Shown piece after piece: positions 23,480 through 35,589 of a DNA stretch of 64,000 bases. The translations under genes and the position numbers were made by a program. The DNA is from Riptortus pedestris (Eukaryota > Arthropoda > Insecta > Hemiptera > Alydidae). Location: positions 36,570,001 through 36,634,000 of the forward strand of contig CM032231.1 in the NCBI GenBank assembly GCA_019009955.1. Reading direction: 5' to 3'. The notes beneath the pieces were generated by a model that did no database searches, had not been told where the DNA came from, and worked only from the letters and a program-made list of their open reading frames with translations. Numbering within the stretch: the stretch's first letter is position 1; every line of letters begins with the position of its first letter.

Positions 23480-23921
23480 CATTTTGTTGCCGGAAATTTC
23501 TGAGAAAAGTTATTTGCAAGTCACCAGGATAAATATAGTAAACCAGCCTAAGTAAATAGATATAGCTACCAAATAACCACCAATCAAGATAGAGCAAAGG
23601 CAGGGACGTCCTCTGAGAGGATTAATAAAATGGATAAATTACACTTGGGAAATTCTCTACAGCCAACAATAAAATTAACTTAAATGGTGAATTATCTTTT
23701 GGAATAAGGAGGCAGGAAATATTTAATATCAGCTGAGGCCTTCTGTTGCAATACTTCCCTGAGCAGGCAGTTATTTTGTACACGAAAAATACACGACAAA
23801 TTATTACTAGTTTAACCTTCAATTACTGGGAGAATCATCATTTAAGGAGTGGATTGGTACCAGATAATGATGATCGTAAGTCATCTTAGAACAAAAAAAG
23901 AAAATTATACAAGTACGTAAG
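23480..23921. other. Intergenic DNA, nothing recognised
   Basis: No supported feature. Confidence 0.45.
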
Positions 23922-24800
23922 GCAAATGCGTAAACTAAGCTGATTTTCCGAGTGCTGGAATGGCATTAATCATCTCAACTCAGCACGTATTTTCTATTTC
24001 TCCCGTAATGAGAAGTCTATGTATCAAGAAGCTGAAATGATTACAAACTCAGTTACTTCGAGTAAAATAAGACTACCGAAAGTAGGGGTTTACTGAAGGG
24101 TAAAAATATACAAATAACTTATTCAATGGCATGTAATGTATCCCGCTTAGTAAAGAGCCTTTGAAAACAATATCTGATAATTAAGTTTGGAATAAGACGT
24201 TTAATGATACATTAAGAGGCAAGCTCACACGGCATAGCGGTACACGAGGTAATAGATTACGATAATGATGATGATGTTAAATAAAACTGTGGGTTTATTG
24301 AAGACCGCAAATAAAAAAATATGCAAATATATCAATTAATATTCCCTAGCCCCAGTTGTTCTATTAAATTAAAAGAATGTTTTGATATGCTTCATTTTAA
24401 ATTATTCCATTTGAAAGTAATATGCCTTATCTCTATTCCAATACATGGGACCAAAATACGTCACAGAACTAAATTTAAACAGTTTTTTAAGAATAAACAA
24501 AAATGGGTTCTATTCGATTATTTTGAATCTGTAACAGGTACGAAGAAATTTGGAAAACGTTAGTTTGTCTCCCCTCTAACCACCCTCCCCCACAGTCGAT
24601 TTCGATCAAACATGGTCCACAATTAGATGGAGGAATAGTTCTAAGAAGGAAATGTTAACATTCTAAGACAAGAGATTTAAGAGTTATCGATATAAGAACT
24701 TACCAACATACAGACGTCACATAAAAACTATTGAATAACTTTATATTTGGTTTTACATAATAAGATTAATTATAGTTTGGTTAAGATAAAACAAAAATTG
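23922..24800 (-). mobile_element. HINE, 3' two-thirds, old and diverged
   Basis: It keeps TGCGTAAACTAAGCTGATTTTCCGAG at the left, TGCAAATATATCAATTAATATTC in the middle and AAACAAAAATTGCCATAGCAAG at the right edge. The 5' block of the same copy appears to resume at 25293-25395, on the far side of the Helitron 3' end. Confidence 0.6.
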
Positions 24801-25204
24801 CCATAGCAAGTTAATGTTATGAATATAAGTAAGCTCGAGTTGGTTTTTGACAGGAAATATGTACATTATAGATGATATTTAAATATAATAAATGCTATTC
24901 ATGATTATGATTTCAATGATTCACTGTGTGTCAAACAGTGGAGAGGGACCTATTTTCATTTATTCTTCAAACTAACTTCTTTCCCTCACCTCGCTTTTAC
25001 AATATAAATCAAATTATTTTTAGTGTACAACTGTTATTTATTAACAACAGGATAAAATATAAATATAAATTACTAAATGGGAATATAAATTACTAGAAAA
25101 TTCGAAATTTTTATGTTTTGAAGAAGTAATTTTATTAATGCAATGTTGAAAACACTGAAGCACTCGGCCCCTCGGGAGTGCACAGTGCCAAGACGGGAAG
25201 TGTA

Positions 25205-25291
25205 CTTGTAAACATTGATGAGGCCTTGCCAAAAAAAAAATACCACCATCATTCTGCCTCAAATGATTTCCCGAGTGCGTGCCTTAGCTAG
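25205..25291 (+). mobile_element. Helitron 3' end, degraded hairpin
   Basis: AGGCCTTGCC...TACCACCATCATTCTGCCTCAAATGATTTCC followed by CGAGTGCGTGCCTTAGCTAG|T matches the 3' end of the Helitron at 62575-63693. The hairpin is decayed, but the CTAG|T terminus is kept. Its 5' end was not located and must lie between about 24800 and 25200. Confidence 0.6.
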
Positions 25292-25292
25292 T

Positions 25293-25395
25293 ATATATAT
25301 ACTTTTGGACGGAAATCATTTTCGTTATCTCTCTTTAATGGACATTTCAAGAACGTTTTCGAAGATGGCGGTACAAGCTGGATAGCTGAAACAGA
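25293..25395 (-). mobile_element. HINE 5' block
   Basis: TATACTTTTGGACGGAAATC ATTTTCGTTATCTC...GGACATTTCAAG...GCTGGATAGCTGA is the conserved block between the microsatellite and the 5' terminus. The terminal palindrome itself is lost. Confidence 0.6.
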
Positions 25396-26088
25396 TCCTA
25401 CACTGGACCTACACTCCTAGAACTGAAAAACCGACAAACAACACCGGAAAAGGAATTAATAACATTGAGCGTGATTGTTAGCAGGCAGCAGCGTAAGAAA
25501 ATGATGTCACATTGTGTTACTGCTCCTTGCAATGTATTCATGCGATGATTGTAAGGTATTTTGTAAAAATTGAACAGTACCATTGTGACACAATGAGAAC
25601 AGACCCCATAGGGCACAGTAGTATAGTTAGGGACAATTGACCTCTTTGTAAGGCCTGCGATTCGGCTCCAGACTCAATGACCTTTATATACGGTCCCAAC
25701 TTCCTGGCAACTGTCTCAATCTTTGAGAGAACAAGGTCATAATTATACAAAATAATCGTAAATAAGTAATCTCAGTTTCATGATAATCATATACATAATT
25801 ATAAAGGCTTAGCTTTATAAAATACAAACGGTCTTCATTTCTATTTAGTTGAACTTAAGAAAATTACCTGCAAGGTAACTATATAATTTGGAAAAAAAAA
25901 GAATTATCTTCTGTTCATTTCGTAAGACACAAGAGTAAGTGCAGAGATAAAATTTTTGATTCCAAGGTAAAATGCCAATTAACTATAGCTGATAAGAGTC
26001 AATATCTGACGGTATTTTTAATTTCTACATGCAGCTTGGAAAATATATGAAGAAGAATAAAACGGCAACTCCTCACACTCCTGAGGAT
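25396..26088. other. Intergenic DNA, nothing recognised
   Basis: Short open frames at 25398-25616 and 25538-25750 on the minus strand have no recognisable similarity. Confidence 0.4.
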
Positions 26089-26315
26089 CTGATTTCAGCA
26101 CTAAAGAACTTGATCTTTAGTCTTACATAAAACATTTAATAACAATTAAGCGAGTTTAGTAACAACCAAACAATCATTTCGCGGCCACTAGAGCGTTAAC
26201 AGATATGTATATGTATCCATGTACGCACGTACGTACACGCACGCGCGCGTGCACACACACACACATACATGCGTCAATGCATATAGCATTGTGTGTGTGC
26301 GTGTGCGTGTGGTGT

Positions 26316-26365
<50 letters not shown>

Positions 26366-26472
26366 CATACATATGAGAGTGACTGTGTTTGCACATATGT
26401 GTGAGTAGACCAACCATCGTAGATGAGGTTTCAAAGAAATTTTTCGAATTTTGTACCACCTGAATAGCTCAA
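26089..26472 (-). mobile_element. HINE fragment with (GT)n in place of (AT)n
   Basis: The left part carries TCTGATTTCAGCACTAAAGAACTTGATC and GGCCACTAGAGCGTTAACAG. The right part carries ATGAGGTTTCAAAGAAATTTTTCG and CCTGAATAGCTCA. The array between them (about 26203-26372) is a mix of (CGTA), (AC) and a long (GT)n, showing motif turnover. Both termini are lost. Confidence 0.65.
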
Positions 26473-28430
26473 ATCTAATGCAGTTATTTTATCTTCTAGA
26501 ATCAAATACATTTTGTAGATAAAGAAGTTAAATAAATAAATCAATTGAGTACCAGAGTTGAATTGTTGCTTGATTAAAAGGATAAAGGCGAATCAGTTGT
26601 AATACTCACAACAGCTAAATAGACATAACCTAAAATATTTCTTTTTTCTTTGTTATGGTAGTATGATAGAGAAACAAAGAAATAAGACTCTATTAAGTAC
26701 ATATTTTCTTTTATTCTGAAAATTGCAAGTTTTAATATTCAACAAATTAAACCTATTGGAAGTCTAGTAATAAACTCGCCCTGAAGTGATTTTCCTAGTG
26801 AACAATAAAAGACATTTAAGAGAAACAGATACACATTGAACAAGAAGTACAACTAATATAAAGAACGTAACTAAACTTTCTTAAGGAATCAACACAAAAC
26901 CCTTAATCCACATTTGAAGATATAGATAAACTTGGAAATACCAAAACATAAACAACAACAATATCAGGCCTTCCACCATGACTAACACGAACTAATAACA
27001 GAAATCAGTCCATACATTAACAACATATTCTAATACTTACACAAAATTCAAATATGCGACAAAATGTAACATACAAATCAATGGTGCTCAACTAGATTTC
27101 AAATTACATGCATTAATTGGCACTTACATATGTGTGACAGTTGCCCTAAAGGAGGACATTACGAAAATCATTAGCACCATTTTCATGTGGTATACATACT
27201 GACTGAGTTATTGAAGTACCATTTTCAGCTATTCAATTCCTATTAATTATTCAACAACTATGCTCATCACCAATTTATATATATATTCTCGGAGTTAGCC
27301 TGATGTAACATTAACAGCTATTTAGGATTATAAATACTTGAATTTAGAACTATGTTCATTTATAAACTGTTTATTTATAACTTTTACTCTTGTTACTTGA
27401 CATTGTATAATTTTTGACTTTTTAAATAGCAAATAACTTTTGATGTGAGGTCGACAAATCAAAAATAAATAAATAAAAATAACAACAGGTTCGATAGGAA
27501 CAGTGAAAATGTACTAGGTTCAGAAAGTAAAAAAGGAATAGCTATGTCAGAATCTATTTGCAGATGAGGCAAGACAAAAATAGGTTCCCACAAAACCTTT
27601 GACAAAAGACAAAACTTTAAAAAATGTCTTGATAATAGATTGACTTCATATTCCTAGGAATAAACAAAATGCCACAGACCGACTCATTAAACAAACATGT
27701 TAGTTATGAATAGATAACTTAAAAAAGAAAAAATTATAATAGAGTAATAGTAGAATGTGTTATAATAATTTCAACAAGACCATTAAAAAGAGATATATCG
27801 AATTACTTTATTTTACCCCTTCCCACACAACAGATCAATCCTCCTCCTAGATTATTAATGAATACTAACTTTATTTTTACATAAAACGGTTAAAAAAAAA
27901 AAGTATTATAGATCAACAAATTTTCGCCAAAAACGTCAAGTTAGGAATTTATCCGTTTATCCAAACATATTGACAAGACGTTTCGTCATGTATTAGCTAT
28001 TGTCAATGCGAGATTAACAGGAGAAAACAAAACGTTTAGTTAAGCAGTTGTCAGAATTCTATTAAACGTTAAGGATTAAAAGTTCTCTACAATTATGTGT
28101 AGAATATTAATTTTCTAGTATTATTATTTATAAGGCTAGGCCTGAATTGCTATACTTAATTATTATCGTAATCTATGTTTCGTCATTTAACGCATGAGTT
28201 AAAACATAAGTTTATTTTGCTCTTTTTGAAATGATTAGGTACGCACAATCTGTTAAATGTGTTTGTAGATATAATGTATGTATACTAAAATGAGAACTTA
28301 GTGAGTTAAGCTAATGGACACCCAAAGCTCTCCTTAAATTTATTTATTTATTTTGCAGCGTTATATTGTAAATATATAAGCAACCTAGGAAGCGAAACGA
28401 GGGAAGCATTACGTGACAGGATGAACCAAA
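26473..28430. other. AT-rich intergenic DNA, no feature recognised
   Basis: About 2 kb without a supported gene. A weak HINE-like trace lies near 27815-27900 (CCCCTTCCCACACAAC...TTTTTACATAAAACGG), too decayed to delimit. Confidence 0.45.
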
Positions 28431-28432
28431 TA

Positions 28433-29723
28433 TTGGGTTGTCCAGAAAATAATGCAGGATTTTGGTATCAAACAAAAAAAAAAAAAAACTAGTTACTTTA
28501 AAGCAATGTTCTTTAATCAAAATAATTTCCCATACTTTCAACACATTTCTCCCAACGTGTTGGTAACTTATTAATACCGTCTGAATAGAATTCAGATTTT
28601 TTAGAATTGATAAAGTCAAAAAACGCATTTTCCAGTTCCGTTTGATTTTTGAATATTTTGTGTTGTAAATAGAGGTCCAGGTGTCTAAAAAAATGGTAGT
28701 CAGTAGGCGAGAGGTCCGGAGAGTAGGGTGGGTGAGGCAAAGTTTCATAGCCAAGCTCCAATAATTTTTGTGACGTTACACGTGACACATGTGGTCGAGC
28801 GTTGTCATGCAACAAAATGGGCCCTTTCCTATTGACCAGCGAGGGATTCATTACTGCCAATTTCTGATGCATGGTATTAATTTGGTTACAATAAGATTCA
28901 GCATTGATGGTTTCGCCAGGATTTAAGAAGCTGTAGTGTATTAAACCAAATGAAGCCCACCATACCGTAACCATGACCTTCTTTTGATGAGTTGGGGGCT
29001 TTGGAAAATGTTTTGGAGCTTCTCCTTTGTCGAGCCACTGTCCAGAACGTCTAGTGTTATCGTAGAGAATCCACTTTTCGTCACATGTAACAATTCTGGC
29101 CAGAAATGGGTCATTTTTGTTTCGACAAAGAAGTGATGCACAAACATCAAAGCGCTGATTTTTTTGACGATCGTTTAATGAGTGTGGAACCCAATTTTCG
29201 AGTTTTTTTCACCTTTCCAATCGCCTTGAGGTGGTTAGAGACGGTCGTTTTACTCACTTTAAGTTGCTCTGCAAGTTCTCGAACAGTTGTTTTGGGATTT
29301 TCTTCCACCACAGATTGAAGAACATCATCATTAAGAGAGGAAGGCCTTCCACGACCTTCTTCGTCTTCAAGACTGAAATCTCCCTCCCGAAATTTTTTGA
29401 ACCACCTTTGCACAGTGCACTCATTAACACTACCCTCGCCCCAGACTTGGTTAATGTTTCTGGCCGTTTGGGCTCCGCTTCGGCCGAGTGTAAACTCGTA
29501 AAAGAAAATCGTACGATATTCACGCTTTGACATTATAAGGATGACTGAATTAATTCCAAGTAGCGGAATGCTACAGAGGTAAACAAACAATATCATTTGG
29601 AAGAGGATTAATAAGTGTTGACATTCATACACATGAGTAAACCTGTAAATGTAAACAGTTAATTATACCGAGGGGTATTTTAATGAAAACTTAAAATCCT
29701 GCATTATTTTCTGGACAACCCAA
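28433..29723 (-). mobile_element. Mariner transposon (cecropia/Hsmar1-like), structurally complete
   Basis: The ends are perfect 31-bp inverted repeats (28433-28463 and 29693-29723) beginning TTGGGTTGTCCAGAAAATAA. The TA target duplication is present at 28431-28432 and 29724-29725. At 1,291 bp the length is normal for a mariner. It carries a single transposase gene on the minus strand. Identical ends and a gene with one lesion point to recent insertion. Confidence 0.95.
28513..29533 (-). pseudogene. Mariner transposase, one-base frameshift
   Basis: This encodes the DD34D cut-and-paste transposase of the mariner, which binds the TIRs and integrates at TA. From ATG at 29533 (MSKREYRTIFFYEF) the N-terminal helix-turn-helix DNA-binding region is intact, including CTVQRWFKKFREGDFSLEDE, TTVRELAEQLKVSKTTVSNH and LKAIGKVKK. 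Right after this, a run of seven T on the plus strand (29203-29209, A on the coding strand) contains one extra base. The frame ends a few codons later, and the remaining frame stays open to TAA at 28513. The catalytic triad is present in that second frame: VTCDEKW (about 29095), LLHDNARPH (about 28800), and SPDLSPTDYHFF with 34 residues between the second and third Asp. Without the extra base the protein would be about 339 residues, normal for the family. An alternative ATG upstream at 29632 adds only a non-homologous leader. The extra base could be real or a homopolymer sequencing error. Confidence 0.93.
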
Positions 29724-29725
29724 TA

Positions 29726-29897
29726 TTTCTGCTGGGCACACTCACATCTGAGTGGGATTGGATTGGAACGAATGATAACACATTTATTTATTTCGATTAT
29801 TTTGAGCGATAAATTTCAATATATATATATATATATGAGTTAAATAACTATTGCTTAAAAATGATGAATATTAAGTGTAATTAATGTTTTGAACCGT
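29726..29897. other. Spacer with short (AT)n
   Basis: (AT)n at about 29819-29836. Nothing else recognised. Confidence 0.4.
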
Positions 29898-30228
29898 GAG
29901 CTATAAACTTTTTCGATCCAACGTATAACAGAGATATTTCGAATTTTCGAAATTCGCCACCATTAACCCCCCCCCCGTTATCAGCCGTTAACGAACTTGA
30001 TCTTTATTTTTACTTAAAACGTCTAAATATCCAGTTTGGTAATGATCAAACAAAACTTACAACCGCTAGAGCGTTAAGAGACAAATATGTATACACAGAA
30101 TTTTGAACGGACCTCATTTTCGCCATCTCCTAGGTAGGGTCGATGGATATTTAAGGACATTTTTCGGAAATCGTGTCATGAGTACGACCTCACTCAATAG
30201 CTGATTTCCCCTGAAGGAAATCTGCTAA
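29898..30228 (-). mobile_element. HINE copy, 3' truncated
   Basis: It starts within the body (AACTTTTTCGATCCAACGTA), keeps CCGCTAGAGCGTTAAGAGAC, and has almost no microsatellite. The 5' end is complete: CTGATTTCCCCTGAAGGAAATCTGCTAA. Confidence 0.8.
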
Positions 30229-31293
30229 TAAAATTTTTTTTCTGGAATTTATTAATTCAGATCCAAAACAACAAGAGATAAGAAAATAAAATAATAAAAA
30301 TCGTGTTAGTTAGAATGAAATAAATTTTATCGTCATCAAAAGACGTGCTCGTAAAAACAAGATGATCATTCATTTCTTAGTGGCATACCACACGGGAATG
30401 AGCATTCCGAGTTACAATGAAGGATTAGCTAATGCGATGATTTACGATTGGATATGCTGTCACTGAATAACTGAGCAGTAAATCGAATATATTAGTACTG
30501 CCATAGGAAGCACTCATCAGGATATAGCTAGTGTATATGTTTATTTACTGACTCAAGGTTAAATAAACCGATTTAACATACTACTTTGCCGATTTCAATG
30601 TAAAGTTCATTAAATAAAAAATCTTTCTTCTAAACTAGTTTTGTTACGGTAAATCTGAATGTTCTAATATAACAATAGACTTGTTTTTTGTCATGTACTA
30701 GGAAGGATTAATAGAAATATGCTAGTACAAGTGTTTGAATAAATCTTAAGCAAACACGTCGCAGGAACACCTAGTCCCAAATAGTGGTGGTACATATCTC
30801 CATCGTAATAACCAGACAATGATATGTAAAACAATAAATAGATGTATCTCTAATTTTATAAGAATTAATACAAAACTTCAGCTACTCATTGCTAGGAATT
30901 TAGTCATGACATAAAGCTTTCTACCACGTTAATATCATTGTTGAGCAACATTCTTTACTTCGGTATGAAAAATAGTCCATCAATAGCTTCACAATGAATG
31001 TAGGTACTGCATCAACGAACGGAAGTCCAAAAAAGATCGAAGAGCTAAGGAAAGACAGTGTGCTAACACCGGGATTGAAACATTAATTGTATAGATGTAA
31101 GTCTGGTGCGTTACCACTAACTTACGACTACAGTAGATCAAACTCACGTTTTCCGAAGAAAAAAAAATCTGCTACTGCATAATGACCACACTTAGAAGTA
31201 ATTTAGCAATCTATTATTATATTTTCAATAATCCAGAAACAAATAAAATTATACCCGAATGCCATTATGAAAAGTTCTTATTTTACCCGTTTT
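30229..31293. other. AT-rich intergenic DNA, nothing recognised
   Basis: No supported feature. Confidence 0.45.
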
Positions 31294-31361
31294 AGGGAAA
31301 TCAGCTTCTGAGATAGTACTCATGAACCGATTTTCGAAATATTTTCAATCTACGTAGATAA
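31294..31361 (+). mobile_element. HINE 5' fragment
   Basis: TAGGGAAATCAGCTTCTGAG ATAGTACTCATGAACCGATTTTCG is the 5' block in forward orientation. It stops just before the next HINE, so two copies lie head to tail or were recombined. Confidence 0.6.
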
Positions 31362-31362
31362 A

Positions 31363-32151
31363 GAAAAAAAAGTCCGTCGCGCAGGGGTTGTGTAAACTAA
31401 GCAGATTTCCCTCGTAAAGTTTAACAATAGATAAATCTACATACTGGTAACAAAACACCACTGTGAATATTAAGTAAATAAATACAAATGATAATAAGAT
31501 ACCTCCCGATGGGAAGCGTCTGAAATGTAAACAAACAGCTCTGCCTACCTGACATCGGAAAGAAAAACAAATATTGAAATATATGATATTAATTTTATTG
31601 AAAACTACATAGTATATCTAGTACTGTAATTTATAATGAATCAGAATAATTCTTCTCTCAATCAATCAAATTTTAGTGTCCAAGAACTTAAAACGGGGGG
31701 GAGGGGTGTCACCAGAACATATTTTCAAGTATCCCATATAATAAAGGCCTCTTTAAAACAATATTTGGTATTTAAGCTTCGAATAATGTGGTTTATTATA
31801 TAACAGCGTATTATTTATGTAACATGAGTATAAGTGGGAGTTTGCTGAAGGATGAGAAATGCAAATATCTTAGTTAATATTCCAGATAGGGAAAAATGTA
31901 TATAACATTGTTTATTGTACATTTAATTTGTAATAAGACTGGTTCTATACACTTTTTCAATCCTACATATAGCAACGGAGATTTTTCGAATTTTCAAAAT
32001 TCTTCCCCTTTAACCCCCCCCCTCCCCGTTGTCCAATTTTAGCCATTAACGAACTTGATCTTTCTTTTTACATAAAACAACTAAATATAGAGTTTGGTAA
32101 CGATCAAACAATAATAGCGAGCACTAGAGCAGTAACATACAAATATGTATT

Positions 32152-32218
<67 letters not shown>

Positions 32219-32341
32219 TTTGAACGGACCTCATTTTCGCCATCTCCTAGGTAGGATCGATGGACATATGAAGAAATATTTCGAAAATCGCGTGATGAGT
32301 AGGACCTCAATAGCCGATTTCCCTTAAGGGAAATCTGCTAA
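31363..32341 (-). mobile_element. HINE copy, full length
   Basis: The left end is AAAGTCCGTCGCGCAGGGGT TGTGTAAACTAAGCAG, with the hairpin stem weakened by two uncompensated changes. The right end is TTCCCTTAAGGGAAATCTGCTAA. The (AT)n array is at 32154-32213. It has the longer body variant near the 3' side. Confidence 0.88.
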
Positions 32342-34050
32342 ATGGCCAGTTCGGGTTTGCGGCAGGTGTGAAAATATCTGCTATGATTCCACAAATTAAA
32401 AAATGCCGTACAACTAATGGCATGAGTTAATCAAGTTACTATCCACAATTTGTTATGGTACACATTATACTTTATGATGAATATTATCGAAAATGTCTGT
32501 TTGTTTACATTTTTACAATTCCCAGCTCCTAGCCATGAGATTTTCACAATAATCTTATTCTAGCTTAGAATATCTTGTGTATAAATTTCAAGTCATATAA
32601 ACAAGATTACATGGTTCATAAAATGGATGAATTACAGAATTGTATGTGATTATAAGTCATTTTTATGCAATGAAAATCTGTTTTGCCTAAGGATATTGAG
32701 TGCTGTTTCTTCTTCTTTTTAAAAACTTTGATGATCGTTTATGGAGTCCACAAGAGCTCTAAATTATTAACCAAAATGTGTTTCTTCCAAAATAGTTGAA
32801 TCCGATAATGAAAAAGTGTAATGCTGCAGAAGTAATTCTTTACTGTAATTACTTCCCCACATATTTTATTCCCTTAATTATGGGGTCTATTCATGAAAAA
32901 AATTAGACGATTACAAATTATAAAAACATTAATCAATTTTGAATTTCCCATAAGAAATTTATTAACTACAATTACGTTATAAAAGTAAAATCAGATATAT
33001 GTAAAAATTATAGAATTTTGCGCAAATATCAACACATGATATACATGATTGTATGAGTTAGAAGACATTTAAGCACTTAACGAAATCATTAGCTGCCTTC
33101 ACAGCACTGGAACCATTGTAAGGAATAAGTTAGGATGTATTTGTTGGTAAATTGCTTATATTTCATAGGTTTTTACAATTAACTAGTGTGTTTATGAAAT
33201 TGAATTTGGGTTTTTGCCGCTTAAGGGGAGGTGCGATAAAAATATTAATGAGTACAAATTCTATGTTTCAGGTAGTTATCGGGATGTCAAAATTCAAATA
33301 TTATAATTAAGGGGGGGAAATCGGAAAATTAAACCTCAAAATTCAGAAATAAGAAAATATTCAGATTTCGCTTTATAGCTTGTAACTCCTTGACAGTATT
33401 TACTATTATAGACAGTACTTTATTATTATTATTATTTTGGTTTTTTAACTCTCAAATTAAACAGAATTTAATTATAGCGGGGGTCGTAACCAACCGCTAT
33501 ATGTACTAATTTTTTGTTATTTTTAAATGGGAATTTAAAAATTTACTGAAAATTCTTGCAGCCTCTAACAAAACTGTTTTTTTTTGACAATCTTATCAAT
33601 TGTTCAGGTAAAGTGAGATATTTTGTTGCCTTAATTGTGGTCTTATGAATTAAGCCATTTGTTGATGTCACGACCGCTGTGACAGTGACAGAATCTAGCT
33701 TGTAAAGGGGATTTTATTTCGATAGACAAATCCGGGAACTTTCTTATTTTCTTGGCGTAAGACGTCTCATCATTTGGGGCAGCGATAACAATTATTATTA
33801 TATATAATAAGCATAGTTGTTTGGTAAATATGTTCAGACGTGTGCAGTGTTAAGTCTGTTCAACTTTATAGGTTTGTTCTGTTGAAAACTCATAGGGATT
33901 TTTTTGGCTAATACAATACAGTCTAAATAGTAATTAATTTATTGCCAATAATTGTATGGGGTAGAACTTTGCATTCAGATTTTTTTTTTGACAGTTTGAC
34001 ATGGTATTTGGTAGACATATGTGAAAATATATATATATATATATGATTGA
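32342..34050. other. AT-rich DNA, possibly ABCG intron
   Basis: No repeat is recognised. If the exon at 34059 is real, this lies in its downstream intron on the minus strand. I looked for a Walker-A-like (GPSGAGKS) exon to the left and could not find one. Confidence 0.35.
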
Positions 34051-34058
34051 TTACTCAC

Positions 34059-34320
34059 TGTTTTTGGATCCTTCCTTGACGGAGTAGTTGAGGTCGGTGA
34101 ATGCGATGTCGACGGGCGGCCTCTTGGGTAGATGGGTCAACACCTTGGGCTGGCATGGAGTTATTGTCACCTTCACCGATCCCCTGTGCGAGAGAAGGGC
34201 ATCATCAGTACCTTTGTCCACCTTCATCGCCACCGAGCTACTGGCTCGGCTCACCTGCCGCTGGGAGGAGGGGAGGCCGTCTTCCTCTGACGTCACGCCC
34301 CGACTCCCAGCGGCCCACGA
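34059..34320 (-). CDS. Exon of an ABCG (white/ABCG1-4 type) half-transporter, N-terminal part
   Basis: The minus-strand frame ends with KVLTHLPKRPPVDIAFTDLN, then YSVKEGSKN, directly followed by a consensus 5' splice site (ACA|GTGAGT, exon end 34059, phase 1). The segment LP+RPPVDI.F.DL.YSV.EG is the conserved N-terminal stretch of ABCG1/ABCG4 subfamily lipid-exporting half-transporters, just before the nucleotide-binding domain. The next exon should carry the LLKGISG...Walker A region. The upstream limit is uncertain. The frame is open from just after a TGA at about 34334 and includes MKVDKGTDDALL (ATG at about 34230), which could be the initiator. Alternatively a 3' splice site CCCTTCTCTCGCACAG at about 34188 would start the exon later. 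GC content and CpG frequency are far above the surroundings, as expected of constrained coding sequence. The rest of the gene is not recognised in the window. Confidence 0.65.
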
Positions 34321-34400
34321 TTCGCTTCGTCATTCCCTTTAGAATTAAAAAATACCTATTTCACTCAAGCCAGGACGTGAATCGTACGAGTCGGGCTTGA

Positions 34401-34424
34401 AATTCCTTAAGGGAAATCTGCTAA
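34401..34424 (-). mobile_element. HINE 5' terminus, 24-bp remnant
   Basis: AATTCCTTAAGGGAAATCTG CTAA is the palindromic terminus alone. It lies about 80 bp from the ABCG exon open frame. Confidence 0.55.
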
Positions 34425-35560
34425 AACCAATGACATTAGCTAGTCATGTAAAGCAAATAGTGAGGGACCTGTGGAGTGGAAGTCACTAGCGACTTTTCAG
34501 AGTTTCGACTTGACTGGCCTCTCCTCATTTATATTTCTCTATCAGATAAACTGTGAATATTAGATTTTCACAAAAGAAAAAGATGGTTTAAGCATAAAGT
34601 TCTTGTCATACAAAATAATTCGCCAATGGGTCTGATTACATGATGTGGCAGTTACCCGCACGATGTTGACTAACGACGGGTTATAACAAGACATAGAATG
34701 CGGGGATCTGTTCTGGATATACGTAGAGCAAGTGCCTTCCCCAAGTAGATCCCAGAGGAGTTGGGTGTGGTATTGGAACCACCTCTTCAGGATATCGCGG
34801 AGGCCTCCACGTCGCGCAGTGGTCTCGATACTCCTATCATGGTGCTACGTTAATTCAAAGTTGCAAGTTTCTAACATCTCGGTCCGGGCAACTGTTGATT
34901 CAAGTTAATCACCGTTCCTATCACACGAAATATAATATATATGTCTCTCTGATTGTACATGGAATATATAATGTAGGGAAATCCTACCTGTTATAATATC
35001 CATTCATATGAACTAGAAATATGTTTTTTAAGTACAAACACTTTTTGAGACCTGTTACTCGTGTTTGGGGAGGTGTGAAAACATTAGCCCACGAGTGCTC
35101 GTGATGATTTTTGCACCAAACGTTAGAGGAGCTATTGGGGTATCAAATGGTGTAATGTTCGCAGTCCGGAAATTTCAGCGAGAGGAGAGTTTCCAGCGAA
35201 AACCATAAGATTGCAGCTCGAAATTTCACATCACATTTGATTGTGAATTCAAATTCAAGCAGTTCATTTTACAACCGAATTCTTATTAAATACAATTTGT
35301 CGGAAAAAGAACACATAAAGAGACAACTGGGCGTATTACACCGTAATTATTTAGTTAGATGGAGAAAACCCTACTCCCCAATGAAACGTTTTGAAGTAAA
35401 ATATGCATCTTTGTTAGATATTGAAGTAACGTTTCAACCTAAGGAGGAAGCCAGGATAGAAAAGGAACAATCAGCAAGGGCAGGGAAATGCATTAAATGA
35501 TTTATTATTTAATTTTTTACGTAATATTTAAATCTCGTTAAACCATTTTGATCGATAAAG
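34425..35560. other. Intergenic DNA with an unrecognised 87-codon frame
   Basis: A plus-strand open frame at 35237-35500 reads ...SEKEHIKRQLGVLHRNYLVR WRKPYSPMKRFEVKYASLLD..., ending in TGA. It starts at TTG (no ATG). The composition looks protein-like and basic, but I do not recognise a family. The 34650-34900 segment is GC-richer and unassigned. Confidence 0.35.
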
Positions 35561-35589
35561 AATTTAGTTTACAGAATAATTAAACAAAA

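Noticed and set aside
28344..28754. 136-codon minus-strand open frame overlapping the mariner 3' end
   Set aside because: It is out of frame with the transposase, whose DD34D motifs lie in the overlapping frame, and it crosses the TIR.
29106..29530. Plus-strand open frames of 70 and 99 codons opposite the mariner
   Set aside because: They are antisense shadows of the transposase gene with no similarity of their own.
34187..34257. Possible 71-nt intron within the ABCG exon (CAG|GTGAGC ... CGCACAG)
   Set aside because: Good-looking sites, but joining them puts the upstream part in a frame with a nearby stop, whereas the unspliced frame is open. The acceptor alone could still start the exon.
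34088..34400. Plus-strand open frames of 84 and 99 codons
   Set aside because: They are antisense to the ABCG exon. High GC content lengthens chance frames. The minus strand has both the homology and the splice donor.
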